Source: Anisus vortex (lineage: Eukaryota; Mollusca; Gastropoda; Planorbidae). From it: 64,000 nt of DNA. The position numbers and the translations under genes are program-made. The notes below the pieces were generated by a model, which saw only the letters and a list, made by a program, of their open reading frames with translations, was not told the origin of the DNA and made no database searches. Numbering within the stretch: the stretch's first letter is position 1; each line of letters begins with the position of its first letter. Shown in pieces: positions 12,606 to 24,101 of this stretch. The stretch spans positions 38,398,886 to 38,462,885 of the forward strand of contig OX421492.1 of assembly GCA_949126835.1 (NCBI GenBank), read 5' to 3'.

Positions 12606-12610
12606 CTCTT

Positions 12611-12658
12611 ATGTGTGTGAGTTTGTGTGTGTCTGTGTGTGTGTGTGTGTGTGTGTTT
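12611..12658 (+). repeat. (GT)n microsatellite
   Basis: TGTG dinucleotide repeat with a few interruptions. Confidence 0.9.
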
Positions 12659-12778
12659 GGGAGAGGGGTAACATAGCATGTATGCATATATATATAGAAA
12701 CAGATAATACATAGATAAATAAATAGATGAATAGATAAACAGACAGAGAAACATATAGTGGGATATATATAAACATGC

Positions 12779-12821
12779 CTAGATAGACAGATAGATAGAT
12801 AGCCAAATAGATAAAAAAAAT

Positions 12822-12855
<34 letters not shown>

Positions 12856-12856
12856 G

Positions 12857-12889
<33 letters not shown>

Positions 12890-12919
12890 CCAAATAGATA
12901 AAAATATAGATAGATAGAT

Positions 12920-12967
<48 letters not shown>

Positions 12968-13016
12968 GGATAGATAGATAGATAGATAGATAGATAGCCA
13001 AATAGATAAAAAAAAT

Positions 13017-13048
<32 letters not shown>

Positions 13049-13071
13049 TTAAATAGATAATATATATATAT

Positions 13072-13147
<76 letters not shown>

Positions 13148-13256
13148 GAAGAGAGATAGGTCGATATATAAATGGATAGAAAGATATAGATAGTTAAATG
13201 ATAGATAGAGATAGATAGATAACTAGATAGCTATATAGATAATTAGATAGATAGAC
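12779..13256 (+). repeat. (GATA)n tetranucleotide array
   Basis: Almost 480 bp of GATA repeats. The interruption AGCCAAATAGATAAAA followed by ATATAGATA occurs three times (about 12801, 12888 and 12995), so part of the array expanded as larger blocks. Confidence 0.95.
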
Positions 13257-13259
13257 TGA

Positions 13260-16200
13260 AAAACATACATACCGATGTATCGATCAAAAGGCTACTAAAC
13301 TAAATACAATAAAAGAATCTATATTTATTGTTTATAAGGTTAAATCTAAAGTTTAACATACACAAAAACAACATTAAAATGCTTTTTCTGTCAGCGCTGT
13401 AGGGCTAGTATTCGTTTTCTCTTGGGTTTGTATTGAACCAGGAATTCAAAACCTCACTTGGCATTTTTGTTTATTCAGCAATACACTTTCTTTAAACTGC
13501 TCCATAAATTACCTTTTTGACACACAGCAAAATAAATCATTCTAACAGCTTTGATATTGGAATAAAAAAATATCGACTACTGCGTGTTTCGTTTCGTTTA
13601 TTCTTTTGGTGCATGGTTAAAAGTTGAATTAATAACTACTAATAGAGTAACTATAATTTTTTTTCGTAAAACAGTCATTAGCTCAAAGACGTGGACATGT
13701 ATTTGACAAAAAAAAAATTAACAAAATAAAAAGGTCATGTCTATTTTTAGACATTTTCTTATTTCCTAAACTCTGAGCCCTCTCCAAGTGTGCAGTGTCA
13801 TTGTGGGGAATCCTGTGATTTGGTAATGCTTCCGGGAAGGAGCGGACAGACTGGCCTCACACTAACTGACCTAAATTACGGGATTAAAAGGATTGTCGCC
13901 CCTGGCACTAAACTTGACGTATCGCTGCCCAGCGTCAGTCGAACAACTTTATTTCTCTTTTTCACCATACGCTCTCGCGCTCTCTCTTTTACCCTCTCTT
14001 TGTCTTTATTGCTCTCTCGCGCTCTCTCTTTTCTCTTTCTCTGAGTGTGTGTCCTCACCTCATCTTCATCTCTGTATTTCACTCTAGCCCTATATCCCGC
14101 TTGTAAAAGTGAAACAAACACTTCGTGGTCTTAAGTCCCTTTATTTCCAATTCCACCGCTTACGTCCCCATTCCTTCACCACAGTAAGTTCCTTCCCTTA
14201 CCCAACTTTGGGACTCAATTCAGTCCATCCCATAATCCCTCATCCAACCAAATGAAAAAAAAAATCAAGATATGTACCAACTCTATAAAACCCTCAATTT
14301 CTGGCGCTACAGGGGCGTCTCACGAGGAGGATTACCCAATGGGGTAGCAAAAACAACGGTGGAGAAAACCGCTAATCGACTTTTCTTATAAAAGCCAAGA
14401 TTGATTTAGAACAGCCAGCAGAAGGTGGTCCATACTTTACCTTACTAAGCATGCTTCACTGTGAACTAAATTGCCAGTATGCAGCCCAAGAGAGAGAGTG
14501 GGGTGGTGGGCGTCTTAAGACGTAAATTGATTAAACTCCTCCTCTTGGTGTATTTAGTCGATGGTTAGCGTCTCTGGAGATCTAGTTAAGTCTACCAGTC
14601 ACCATGGACAATTATTTCATTAAGAAACTTTAAAGTTATTTCAGGCTGAGGTCTTCACATTGAAACATTGTGTTGGTCGAGCGAAATAGAAAAATGAAAG
14701 TGGGTGTTTGTCTTGTTGGGTTTGGACTAATGTTTAATTATTAACCCTACAGAACTTTAAATGGACTAAAACATTTGTATACTTCAATGTCTACATTCTA
14801 TATAAAGGCAGGAACATGAACTAACCGTCTCGATAAGATATTCAAACATTTTAATAAAGAGAGGGTTTTGTATTTATCTCCCGAATTCTGAACTTGTAAA
14901 AAGTTTTATTAAATCGTGGTTAAAAATAAAATATGATTGAAATTGAGACAGAACTATATCTAAGCTGCGGGTGAAGTAAAAGTCATGCTACATATATTTC
15001 TGAAAGTTGTATCACATAAATAATTTTAGATACAATATAAAAATGTAATGATATAAACGTAAAATGTTTACAGAGCTTTCTAAATAAGAAATATTGGTAA
15101 AAGAAAATAACAGCTTGATTCCTCATCTTGTTTCTACACATGTCCAAACTTAAACTGTAATAATGGTCAAAAATCCATCAATGAGAAAATTTCCTGATTA
15201 ATTAAATCTCATCTATTCTTGTTGCTCACAATGCCGGCTATATTTGTAATGTACTCTGCAGCTGTTGTTGTTTATTTGTTATATTTTACTGATAAAGTTC
15301 AGTCGATTATCCTCCAATTATCCTTCAACTTGTCATAGTGTCAAGCCAAGCTTTAACGAGCTTCACAAACTCCAAGTCTTTAGGTCAACTATACAAGAAA
15401 TACTGCGCGTTAGAGTTCAGTTAAACGCCTGGGGGGGAGAGGAGGGGGGGAGAGATAGACAAAACAAGACTGTTATGTAAACCTGAATAATTTCCAATGA
15501 AAAATATGTAATACTAGTATGGCCATGTTAAGACTCCAATTTGTAAGGCCAGTCTAGTATAGCGAACTGTTCCCTGAGCATACATCATCCGTACACTATC
15601 AATATATTATCCATGCCCTATATATATTCAGACAACAAAACGTGCTAGATTATGTCAGCTAAAGAAACGGGGGGAGGGGGGGTGATCTAGTCTCGTCTTT
15701 TACTCGGAGCCTTGTTAAAATTCTCCTGTCTTAATAGAGTGCCGTATCAAATCTGGAAATACATTAGCCTCCCTCTTGGTTATGATGATTGTGGTTGCCG
15801 AGGGAAGAGCGAGGGCCATTTGGGGAGGATTTAGAAAGTTGCGTACCCGTGGCTGAGTTTACAAGTCAGTTCAATCAATCTGAAGGGAATGACTTGGGTC
15901 TGAATAGGAAGATGGATGCTGGCGTGAGGGAGGGAGGGAGGGGTGGTGGGAGGGAGGGAGTGGAGACTGCAAAAGCTTGAAACTAAAGTGTCCGTACCAA
16001 TAACATATCAAAGTAATGGCCTTGGCTTTTTATCACGAATTGTTATGCATGGTTTGAACAACAACATTTCGATTTGTTCTGAATAGAGATCCGGTTTTTG
16101 TTTTGAAGTATCAGCGCATACATAAATACATACATGTATGCATAAATACATGCATTTATACTGACATACACACATATACACACACATACGTACACATATA

Positions 16201-16485
16201 CATACAGACAGTCAGTCATAAATACATACTTACAGATAATTCAGACAGACAGATATTCATACCTGACAGAAACAGACTAATAGACTGGCTGCGGGTGTAG
16301 TTTCGGTTGTATATGAATTACGTTCTTGTTATTTCTAAGTAAGTTCATATATTTGTTTGTCATACTCATGGACTCATAATTCTCAGCTGGTGGGTTTCTG
16401 CATTATCCTATGCCAAGTGATGCCATAAAATTTACCTATGCATTGATTCAATCAGCCCGTTGCTTATACTTGTTACCCTCGGGGT
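13260..16485. other. Intergenic, no gene seen
   Basis: AT-rich DNA with a CT-rich tract at about 13965-14045, a GGGAGG-rich tract at about 15925-15965 and CATA/ACAT repeats at about 16115-16260. No open frame here has a recognisable domain. Confidence 0.5.
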
Positions 16486-16486
16486 A

Positions 16487-16697
16487 TGGAGAACGTGGAG
16501 ATATTTATCTATACATTTTCATTCCATGGACGAGCTAACGGGAACTGAATCCTCAATGGAGAGCATGGAGAGTTTTATCTATACATTTTCATTCCATGGA
16601 CGAGCTAACGGGAACTGAATCCTCAATGGAGAGCATGGAGAGTTTTATCTATACATTTTCATTCCATGGACGAGCTAACTGGAACTGAATCACTCAA
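16487..16697 (+). repeat. Three-copy tandem repeat, 70-bp unit
   Basis: Copies share CATTTTCATTCCATGGACGA and GGGAACTGAATCCTCAATGG at 70-bp spacing. The array ends just left of the hAT element at 16712. Confidence 0.9.
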
Positions 16698-17598
16698 TGG
16701 ATGCCCTCAACCAGTGGTTCTTAACCGGTGCTCCGCGGAGCACTGGTGCTCCGCGAGGTAGTTGCAAGTGCTCCGCGAAATTATGAAACTCAAAATTTAA
16801 TGTTCACTCACTTACTCTATCTGATTGAGCTGAACAAGTGCTTATAATAGGTAGTCCAAACGGGGAAAAATCGGACTTTTTGCATATTTTTACTGTTTTT
16901 GTAACGAAGTTTTGACTCACTTATACTAATGCTACATAAATACAATTTATATGTGATTAAAGTTGAAGCCTTTATCTAACAAAATATTTCACTTTTAAAC
17001 TCATTAATTGTATTTAAAAAAGTGTTTTGTGTGTTTGAATAGTTGGGTCGTTTTGGCAGCGGCTTTCAAAACGGGTCAGTAAATTTCCGTTCCGAAATAG
17101 TGAATCAATTTCTATGCTGTCTTGAGCTTACCGAACGTTCGACAGGACAAGATGTCTTTGATTCTATTTCTTCCTATTTCGAACAATTCAAAATATCATG
17201 GGAGTTGTGTGTGGGAATTTGTAAGGACGGTGCTCCATCAATGGTAGGCTCATTAAAAGGGTTTGTGACTCTCGCCAAGAAAAGAAACGCCAATATTATA
17301 TCTACTCACTGTTTTTTTGCACAGAGAATCTTTGGTGTCCAAAACATTACCAGTAGCATTAAAACCTGTGCTAAACAAAGTTGTAAATATGGTAAACTTC
17401 ATAAAATCTTTGCATCTCTATGGAAGCCAAGTACGAATCTTTGCTTTTGCATTCTGAAGTGAGATGGTTATCCAGGGGAAAAGTGTTACGTCGTTTCGTA
17501 GAACTGAAGGATGAATTGATGACCTTTTTCCAAAATGAAAATATAGATGATTTTGTGGAATATCTTCAAAATGACATTTGGTGTGCTAAATTGGCATA

Positions 17599-18904
17599 TG
17601 TGGCGTGCTGGTCTAAGATTCTGTCACCGAGCCTGCAATTAGCCTAGGCTATCAGTGCAGACTTAGTGGATAACTCAGCAGGTACACAGGGTGATGGGGA
17701 GGGGTGATTTAGGCAGGTTTTCTAGGTGGTATGTGGTCCCGAAGTGCAGATGATTCCTAGGTGATTCTAAGACAAATTTATATCCAGGTTTCGTTTGGCT
17801 CGTTAATACGTAGGTTGAGTTAAACTGTTGACTAATTGACACTGTCACTGGACGTCACACAAACAGGTATTCTATCAATCGATAAGCAAGGCGTATTGTA
17901 ACAACGAATATTTTATTCACGTGAAAGTCCGTATTCAATCATTGATGACATGAGCACATAATTCATACAATCCAAATACAAGTGATAAAGAGTGTACATT
18001 TAATCATAGGCTTAAACTACATGTAGCAGATAGTCCTAACAAGGACTCTACAACAGACTATAGCACCGCTAGGTGCTATTGGAGCTCGGGGCATCCAACC
18101 CTCGAGACTCCTTAAGCCAGACTGACTTAAAAGTAACTTACATTACATGTTAAACAAAAAGTTAGGTTGCAACTCCCCACGTGATTGTAATGAGGGGGGA
18201 GGGGCAAGGGTAAGATTGACCCGTAGATAGCGTATCCGATTGGTCAACATGTCTCTTCAATTCAACATTTGATTGATTGGCATGTGAAAATAAGTACCAA
18301 ACGGTAGTGGGGAGGGGTGCGGGGGGGGGGAAGACGCGGCGGTAGGGAACTTCAAAGGCCCTGTGTTGTTGGTCAGAGTTTTCTCTCTTGTCCGTCGGGG
18401 TCCTGCATCAAAGATTCCAAGTTCCCTATTCTCTGACCAGGGGAAGAACCGTCATTGAGATGTGAATTTCCTGTGATCTGGTCGAAGAGACTGTGGGGTG
18501 GGGGGATTAGCTTGGTTGCGTCAGGTATGACCCTGGCCTTGTTCCGAAGGCGTGGGGCGGGGAGGGGGAGGAACACACACGTGCTACAACATTAATAATA
18601 TACATGAATGGGAACTAATATCAATGACTAATCGTATAACAATAAGTAATATACTGATAAGCATGCAGAACGTATACATATATGTAAATAAAATTCAATG
18701 CAAAGCTAAATACTTTAATGTTAAATAATATATGAGATAGAAAGGAAAGACACATTCTTACTCCAATCAGACATTCAATAGTGGCACATAGTGTCAGTGG
18801 TTTGTACGTACACATGAGATGATTATAGTATCTTATAAGAGCGGATTACATTTAAAAACCTTTCTTAGTTCGTGTGGTGTTAATCTTCTCCTTAAAACGC
18901 CACA
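17599..18904 (-). repeat. LTR, left copy (3' LTR if on minus strand)
   Basis: It is 1306 bp, TG...CA, with a 7-8 bp inverted end pair TGTGGCGT/ACGCCACA. By eye it is the same as the right copy, including a 10-G run near 18321. Contains a run of G-rich sequence at 18300-18350. Confidence 0.92.
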
Positions 18905-20830
18905 CCTGCCCCGCCATGTTTTAAAGCTTTCATATAATGAAAGATTTGACCCATTAGAGGTAGGCCTACTGCACTTACTATTTACACTATGAGAGTTCTG
19001 GACCATCGAAGCGAAGCGGGTGGTCATCGCTATGGGGAAGAGGGGGGAGGTCGAGACAAGGCGGTAAGGGGTGACGGGGCGAATTTTTACGTTTTTCTGT
19101 TATGGACGGAGGAGAAAGGCATGCTTTAGCGTTTCTTACAGTACTTTAAATCTATTCCGGCATAATGCTTATTTTAGGTTCGTCCCCTTTATTTGCAAGT
19201 TATTGACACGGTTTATTCATTTTATCGTTTGTCTGTGACTGTCTTAGGTCCTTACTTTTCATATATTGATAGGCACTAGCTAAGAAATCTATTTATTTCA
19301 TGCTTTCTATGTGCTATAAATGCGGGATTCACTTAATTGACCTCGGCAGTAGTTTCTACGGAATCTGGAGGAATTCCGTGACGGGATGCCAGAACTGGTT
19401 GATAGGGATCGAATTGTTGATCGAACTATCAGGTCCACCAGTTCACTCCCTGACTCGCGCTAAAGCGGACAGGTGAGGGGATCTGGGATCGCAACGTAAA
19501 TATGAGGGGATCTATGACGGAGTCATAGAGGGTGGGGCGCGGGTTCCTTTGCTTAACGTAGGTACATGCATTACTGGTCTAGTGATCGTTCTTCAGGGGG
19601 GGGGGGGGGCGGCGGCGGGCGTTGTGTGAGCGCGTGCAGCTGACCCCAACACAAGCCTAAACACTAGTGTTTCTGATCACGTGGATTCTGATTTCTCACG
19701 CGCGAGTGACTTCTAGTGGGGGGGGGGCGGAGTAAGGCGGTAGTCAAGTCACCTCTGGCGCGATAGGCCAGGAAATTGTATCAATGTTGTCGTTTGTTTG
19801 CAATTATTGGGCCCTAGAGCTAAAACACGGACATAGCTTCACTGTAATTGTTACACTATTCGCTTCTCTTCTTTTCTCAAGCAACACATTTCTCCTTGTT
19901 TAACAGTTCAATACAGTTTATCGGCTGGGAGAGAAGTGGGGGGGGGGGCGAGTTACGGCCCTTACACGCGTCATGTCTCGCTGACCAGATGCCCAGGGCA
20001 GATTTAGTTTTACCTGGCGTCGGGGGTGGGGCTGAGAGGGAGGGGGGGCTGGCAGTGGGGCGTCAATTTCTTTGGCTACTGTGTAAGAGTAAGATTAAAT
20101 CATTTTACTTTCTCTATTACAATTGTATAATTTGTAAAACTGATAAAGAGCAATTATTTAATTCGCTACCAATAATCTTCCTGTACGTACATTTGACCAC
20201 TACATCTGTGCCACTTACTGTTTTATTTATCGACATTCATTCTCTTTCACGCTAGACCGCGGATCTTGAGTCTTGACGTCAGAGTGGGTCTGGCACATCA
20301 GATGACAGCGGATGACATCGGCCGTGTAGCGCTTGAGAACACTCAATTGGCCCGTAGGCAGTCTTTAAATCTAACACATTTATTATCCAACGCGTTGTGT
20401 AAGGAACACAGTTCATCAAAAGTTAATATGTACACATGGTAATCCGATAGCAGTTAATATACTCCAATCTAAAGGCAATAATGTCAGCTTCCAGGAAACG
20501 TACTGCACATGACAGTTTAATCCAGTGCGAACGTGGCTGTAAGTATCCAAGAATTATAGCTGAATGGGCGAACATTAAATGCAATGTTGAAGATTTCAGG
20601 CTGGATTGCGGCCCGGTGGGCGCAAATATTTTCAGTGTTTCTCAGGGCGGGTACTGGTTCACAGTATTTGGCGGACATAGTTATGCGATCTGGCAATAAT
20701 TTCGTTACGCATGAGCTAATCCAAAGAAGAAATGGCGATATGCCTATTGACCATCGGCATTCGGCAAGCATATACAGTGTACAGAGTTGTACGGGAGCTA
20801 ATCCGAGCAGGAAAACGACGTTGTAATTAG

Positions 20831-21075
20831 TGGCACTTCGGCCGACACATAACATTTGACAGCAGCTAATCCAAACAGAAACAAAGTTATTGGTGGCGCT
20901 TCTGGCCGACACATAACATTTGACAGCAGATAATCCAAACCGAAACAAAGTTATTGGTGGCGCTTCTGGCCGACACATAACATTTGACAGCAGATAATCC
21001 AAACAGAAACAAAGTTATTGGTGGCGCTTCTGGCCGACACATAAACGTAATACAGCAAATAATCCGAACAGGCAA
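20831..21075 (+). repeat. Tandem repeat inside the LTR element, about 64-bp unit
   Basis: About three and a half copies of a unit containing GGCCGACACATAACATTTGA and CAGCAGATAATCCAAACAGA. The minus-strand open frame of 161 codons across it (20517-21002) reflects the repeat and resembles no gag protein I know. Confidence 0.85.
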
Positions 21076-21307
21076 GGCGATATATTTCAAGCGTATAGCG
21101 TTGGCAGAACCAAGGGTTGACGTATAATTCTACGATGATAGATGAGTGTTTGCAGTGGAGTCAAATAACACAGTTCGCTCACCGGATGAAACCTTAAGCC
21201 CCCAGTCTTTCATCACGTGAAGAATATCATAGCACAGAGTTCAATGTTGAGCGTGAGTACTTATCCATGTACGTCAAGCGAAACTAATTCCGGCACGAGC
21301 CCACAGG

Positions 21308-22613
21308 TGTGGCGTGCTGGTCTAAGATTCTGTCACCGAGCCTGCAATTAGCCTAGGCTATCAGTGCAGACTTAGTGGATAACTCAGCAGGTACACAGGG
21401 TGATGGGGAGGGGTGATTTAGGCAGGTTTTCTAGGTGGTATGTGGTCCCGAAGTGCAGATGATTCCTAGGTGATTCTAAGACAAATTTATATCCAGGTTT
21501 CGTTTGGCTCGTTAATACGTAGGTTGAGTTAAACTGTTGACTAATTGACACTGTCACTGGACGTCACACAAACAGGTATTCTATCAATCGATAAGCAAGG
21601 CGTATTGTAACAACGAATATTTTATTCACGTGAAAGTCCGTATTCAATCATTGATGACATGAGCACATAATTCATACAATCCAAATACAAGTGATAAAGA
21701 GTGTACATTTAATCATAGGCTTAAACTACATGTAGCAGATAGTCCTAACAAGGACTCTACAACAGACTATAGCACCGCTAGGTGCTATTGGAGCTCGGGG
21801 CATCCAACCCTCGAGACTCCTTAAGCCAGACTGACTTAAAAGTAACTTACATTACATGTTAAACAAAAAGTTAGGTTGCAACTCCCCACGTGATTGTAAT
21901 GAGGGGGGAGGGGCAAGGGTAAGATTGACCCGTAGATAGCGTATCCGATTGGTCAACATGTCTCTTCAATTCAACATTTGATTGATTGGCATGTGAAAAT
22001 AAGTACCAAACGGTAGTGGGGAGGGGTGCGGGGGGGGGGAAGACGCGGCGGTAGGGAACTTCAAAGGCCCTGTGTTGTTGGTCAGAGTTTTCTCTCTTGT
22101 CCGTCGGGGTCCTGCATCAAAGATTCCAAGTTCCCTATTCTCTGACCAGGGGAAGAACCGTCATTGAGATGTGAATTTCCTGTGATCTGGTCGAAGAGAC
22201 TGTGGGGTGGGGGGATTAGCTTGGTTGCGTCAGGTATGACCCTGGCCTTGTTCCGAAGGCGTGGGGCGGGGAGGGGGAGGAACACACACGTGCTACAACA
22301 TTAATAATATACATGAATGGGAACTAATATCAATGACTAATCGTATAACAATAAGTAATATACTGATAAGCATGCAGAACGTATACATATATGTAAATAA
22401 AATTCAATGCAAAGCTAAATACTTTAATGTTAAATAATATATGAGATAGAAAGGAAAGACACATTCTTACTCCAATCAGACATTCAATAGTGGCACATAG
22501 TGTCAGTGGTTTGTACGTACACATGAGATGATTATAGTATCTTATAAGAGCGGATTACATTTAAAAACCTTTCTTAGTTCGTGTGGTGTTAATCTTCTCC
22601 TTAAAACGCCACA
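21308..22613 (-). repeat. LTR, right copy (5' LTR if on minus strand)
   Basis: 1306 bp, equal to the left copy. It is followed directly by the GCATA duplication, then by the resumed transposase frame. Confidence 0.92.
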
Positions 22614-24101
22614 GCATATTTAGCTGATATTTTTGATTATTTAAATTGAGTTAATACCAGCCTTCAAGGAAGAAAAGAAAATTTGTTAACATCGACCGAC
22701 AAATTGACATCCTTTCGGAAAAAAGTTATTTTTTGGAAAAATCATTTGTTGGAGAAAAAGACAGTAGATATCTTTCCTTCTCTTAATTGACAAGTCTTAA
22801 CGTGTATGCATGCATAAAAGGTCGACAAATAAAAAACATTTCCGGTCGAATTCAATCATTTGTTTCGAAACATGTATGTGTGCTACTTTACTGGTTGTAC
22901 TCAAATTTGTTGGGGATTAAAATGTATTTCATTTCCAAAAGATGTTTACAAAACTAAACAATGTATTGTGAAAGTCAGAAGTGAAAAATCACCTTTTTAA
23001 AATATCAAACTTATTGTTAAATGCAAAGGAATTTTTGTTATTCGTTTTTATGAATTTACGCATTTTGTTTTTCAATAACCAAGAAAACGCAACTCTTGAC
23101 TCATTTATTTTTTAAACAAATAAATATTTAACTTCACGCGACTAACACTTGAGTATTAGTTATCGCCTACTCCCTTTTGATGTTAAGAACGGATTCCTCA
23201 TAACTAATATTGTATCTTTTGTATAATTCTAAAAGACTAGAACTGGCCGTCGAGGTTGAAATCAATTGTCAAACACCAGCAAAAGCATGCTTTTTTTGTT
23301 TATTAGTTTAAAAATAGAACAGGAAGTTCACGAACATATGGGTTCAAAAGTTCACGCCTCATTAAGACTTGTCAATGATAACACTACCGACGAAATTATT
23401 TCAGCAGTAACAGAGCATTTAACTTTATTAGAAGAAAAGATTGAATTTTATTTTCCATCAATAAACGTAGAAACATATGACTGGATACGTAATCCCTTTG
23501 CCACGGTTGATACATCAAATAGTAAGTTGTCATACCAAGAAGAAGAAGAATTAATCAACCTATCATCGGATCGTACACTTAAAATAAAATTTTCCGAAAT
23601 GGTTGTGGAGGAATTTTGGATCTTTGTGCAAAAAGAATACTCAGCTCTCTCCATGAAGGCACTTAAAATCTTGTTGTAATTTTCAACATCATATTTGTGT
23701 GAACTCGGTTTTTCGATAGTCACCAACATACAAACTAAAAAACGAGCAACACTTACTAATTTAGATGAAGAATTGAGGGTAGCTATTTCTAAAATTAGGC
23801 CTAATATCAGTGAAATTTGTAAAAACCGTCAAGCTCAGGTTTCACATTAAATCTTTTTATTTGTCTGAATTAAATTTTGCTCAATGTTATTTTTTTACTT
23901 ATTAAATTTATGTTGATTACAAATTTGTTTGTCATGTTATAATTTTAAACTCTTATGTTATAATCTTTTATTTTCAATAAAAGTCGTACGTATGTGTATT
24001 TGTTTGTATTTTTTACTCCTTGATTTTGGTGCTCCCCAAATTTTTGTCATGATCAAAAGTGCTCCCCGACTTCAAAAAGGTTAAGAACCACTGCCCTCAA
24101 C

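Larger units (their letters stand above)
17599..22613 (-). mobile_element. LTR element with non-coding interior (LARD-like)
   Basis: Two direct repeats of 1306 bp (17599-18904 and 21308-22613) lie at a constant offset of 3709. Each begins TGTGGCG and ends CGCCACA. The element is flanked by perfect 5-bp duplications GCATA (17594-17598 and 22614-22618), inside a hAT transposase. The 2403-bp interior has no gag or pol open frame. Orientation is inferred as minus. On that strand GGCGGGGCAGG, a polypurine-like tract, directly precedes one LTR. TGGGCTCGTGCCGG, a primer-binding-site-like sequence, starts four bases after the other. AATAAA lies at 17912-17917 within the LTR. It would need proteins supplied by another element. 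Confidence 0.9.
17043..23850 (+). pseudogene. hAT transposase, broken and split by an LTR element
   Basis: It is a relic of a cut-and-paste transposase of the hAT superfamily, of the kind domesticated as SCAND3/ZBED5 in vertebrates. Block 1 has ISWELCVGICKDGAPSMVGS, carrying the catalytic-type DGA, then THCF with the Cys of the CxxH motif. The reading frame then shifts (LHRESLVSKTLPVALKPV), and again to EAKYESLLLHSEVRWLSRG at 17420-17500. The LTR insertion follows KLAY. After it come ADIFDYLN and FRKKVIFWKNHLLEKKTVDI. About 470 bp of non-matching DNA follows, then the C-terminal hAT dimerisation region (ITSAV-type start, WIRNPFA, FSTSYLCELGFS with the conserved Glu) ending at 23850. The N-terminus with any BED zinc finger is not recognisable. 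There are at least two frameshifts and several stops. Confidence 0.88.
16704..24101 (+). mobile_element. hAT transposon (SCAND3/ZBED5-type), 7.4 kb, interrupted
   Basis: The element spans 16712-24093, with perfect 15-bp inverted ends CAGTGGTTCTTAACC and GGTTAAGAACCACTG. It is flanked by perfect 8-bp duplications CCCTCAAC (16704-16711 and 24094-24101). Right after the left inverted repeat is the 16-bp palindrome GTGCTCCGCGGAGCAC (16729-16744), followed by two more GTGCTCCGCG copies. The right end has GTGCTCCCC repeats instead. Inside is a plus-strand transposase relic in three blocks (17043-17607, about 22619-22800, 23266-23850) and a 5-kb LTR element at 17599-22613. Without the LTR element it would be about 2.4 kb. 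Frameshifts make it non-autonomous today. Confidence 0.92.

Noticed and set aside
13876..14121. Charged-rich minus-strand frame
   Set aside because: It lies over a CT-rich tract, so the Arg/Glu/Lys richness is compositional.
20517..21002. 161-codon minus-strand frame in the LTR element as a gag gene
   Set aside because: Most of it is a 64-bp tandem repeat, and no zinc knuckle or capsid-like motif is seen.
21285..21300. AATTCCGGCACGAG resembling a cDNA-library adaptor, suggesting vector contamination
   Set aside because: It differs from the adaptor by an extra base, lies within continuous element sequence, and can be read as part of a primer-binding site.
17599..22613. Assembly duplication instead of two LTRs
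   Set aside because: TG...CA ends, a perfect 5-bp duplication and the resumed transposase frame are all as expected for a true LTR insertion.
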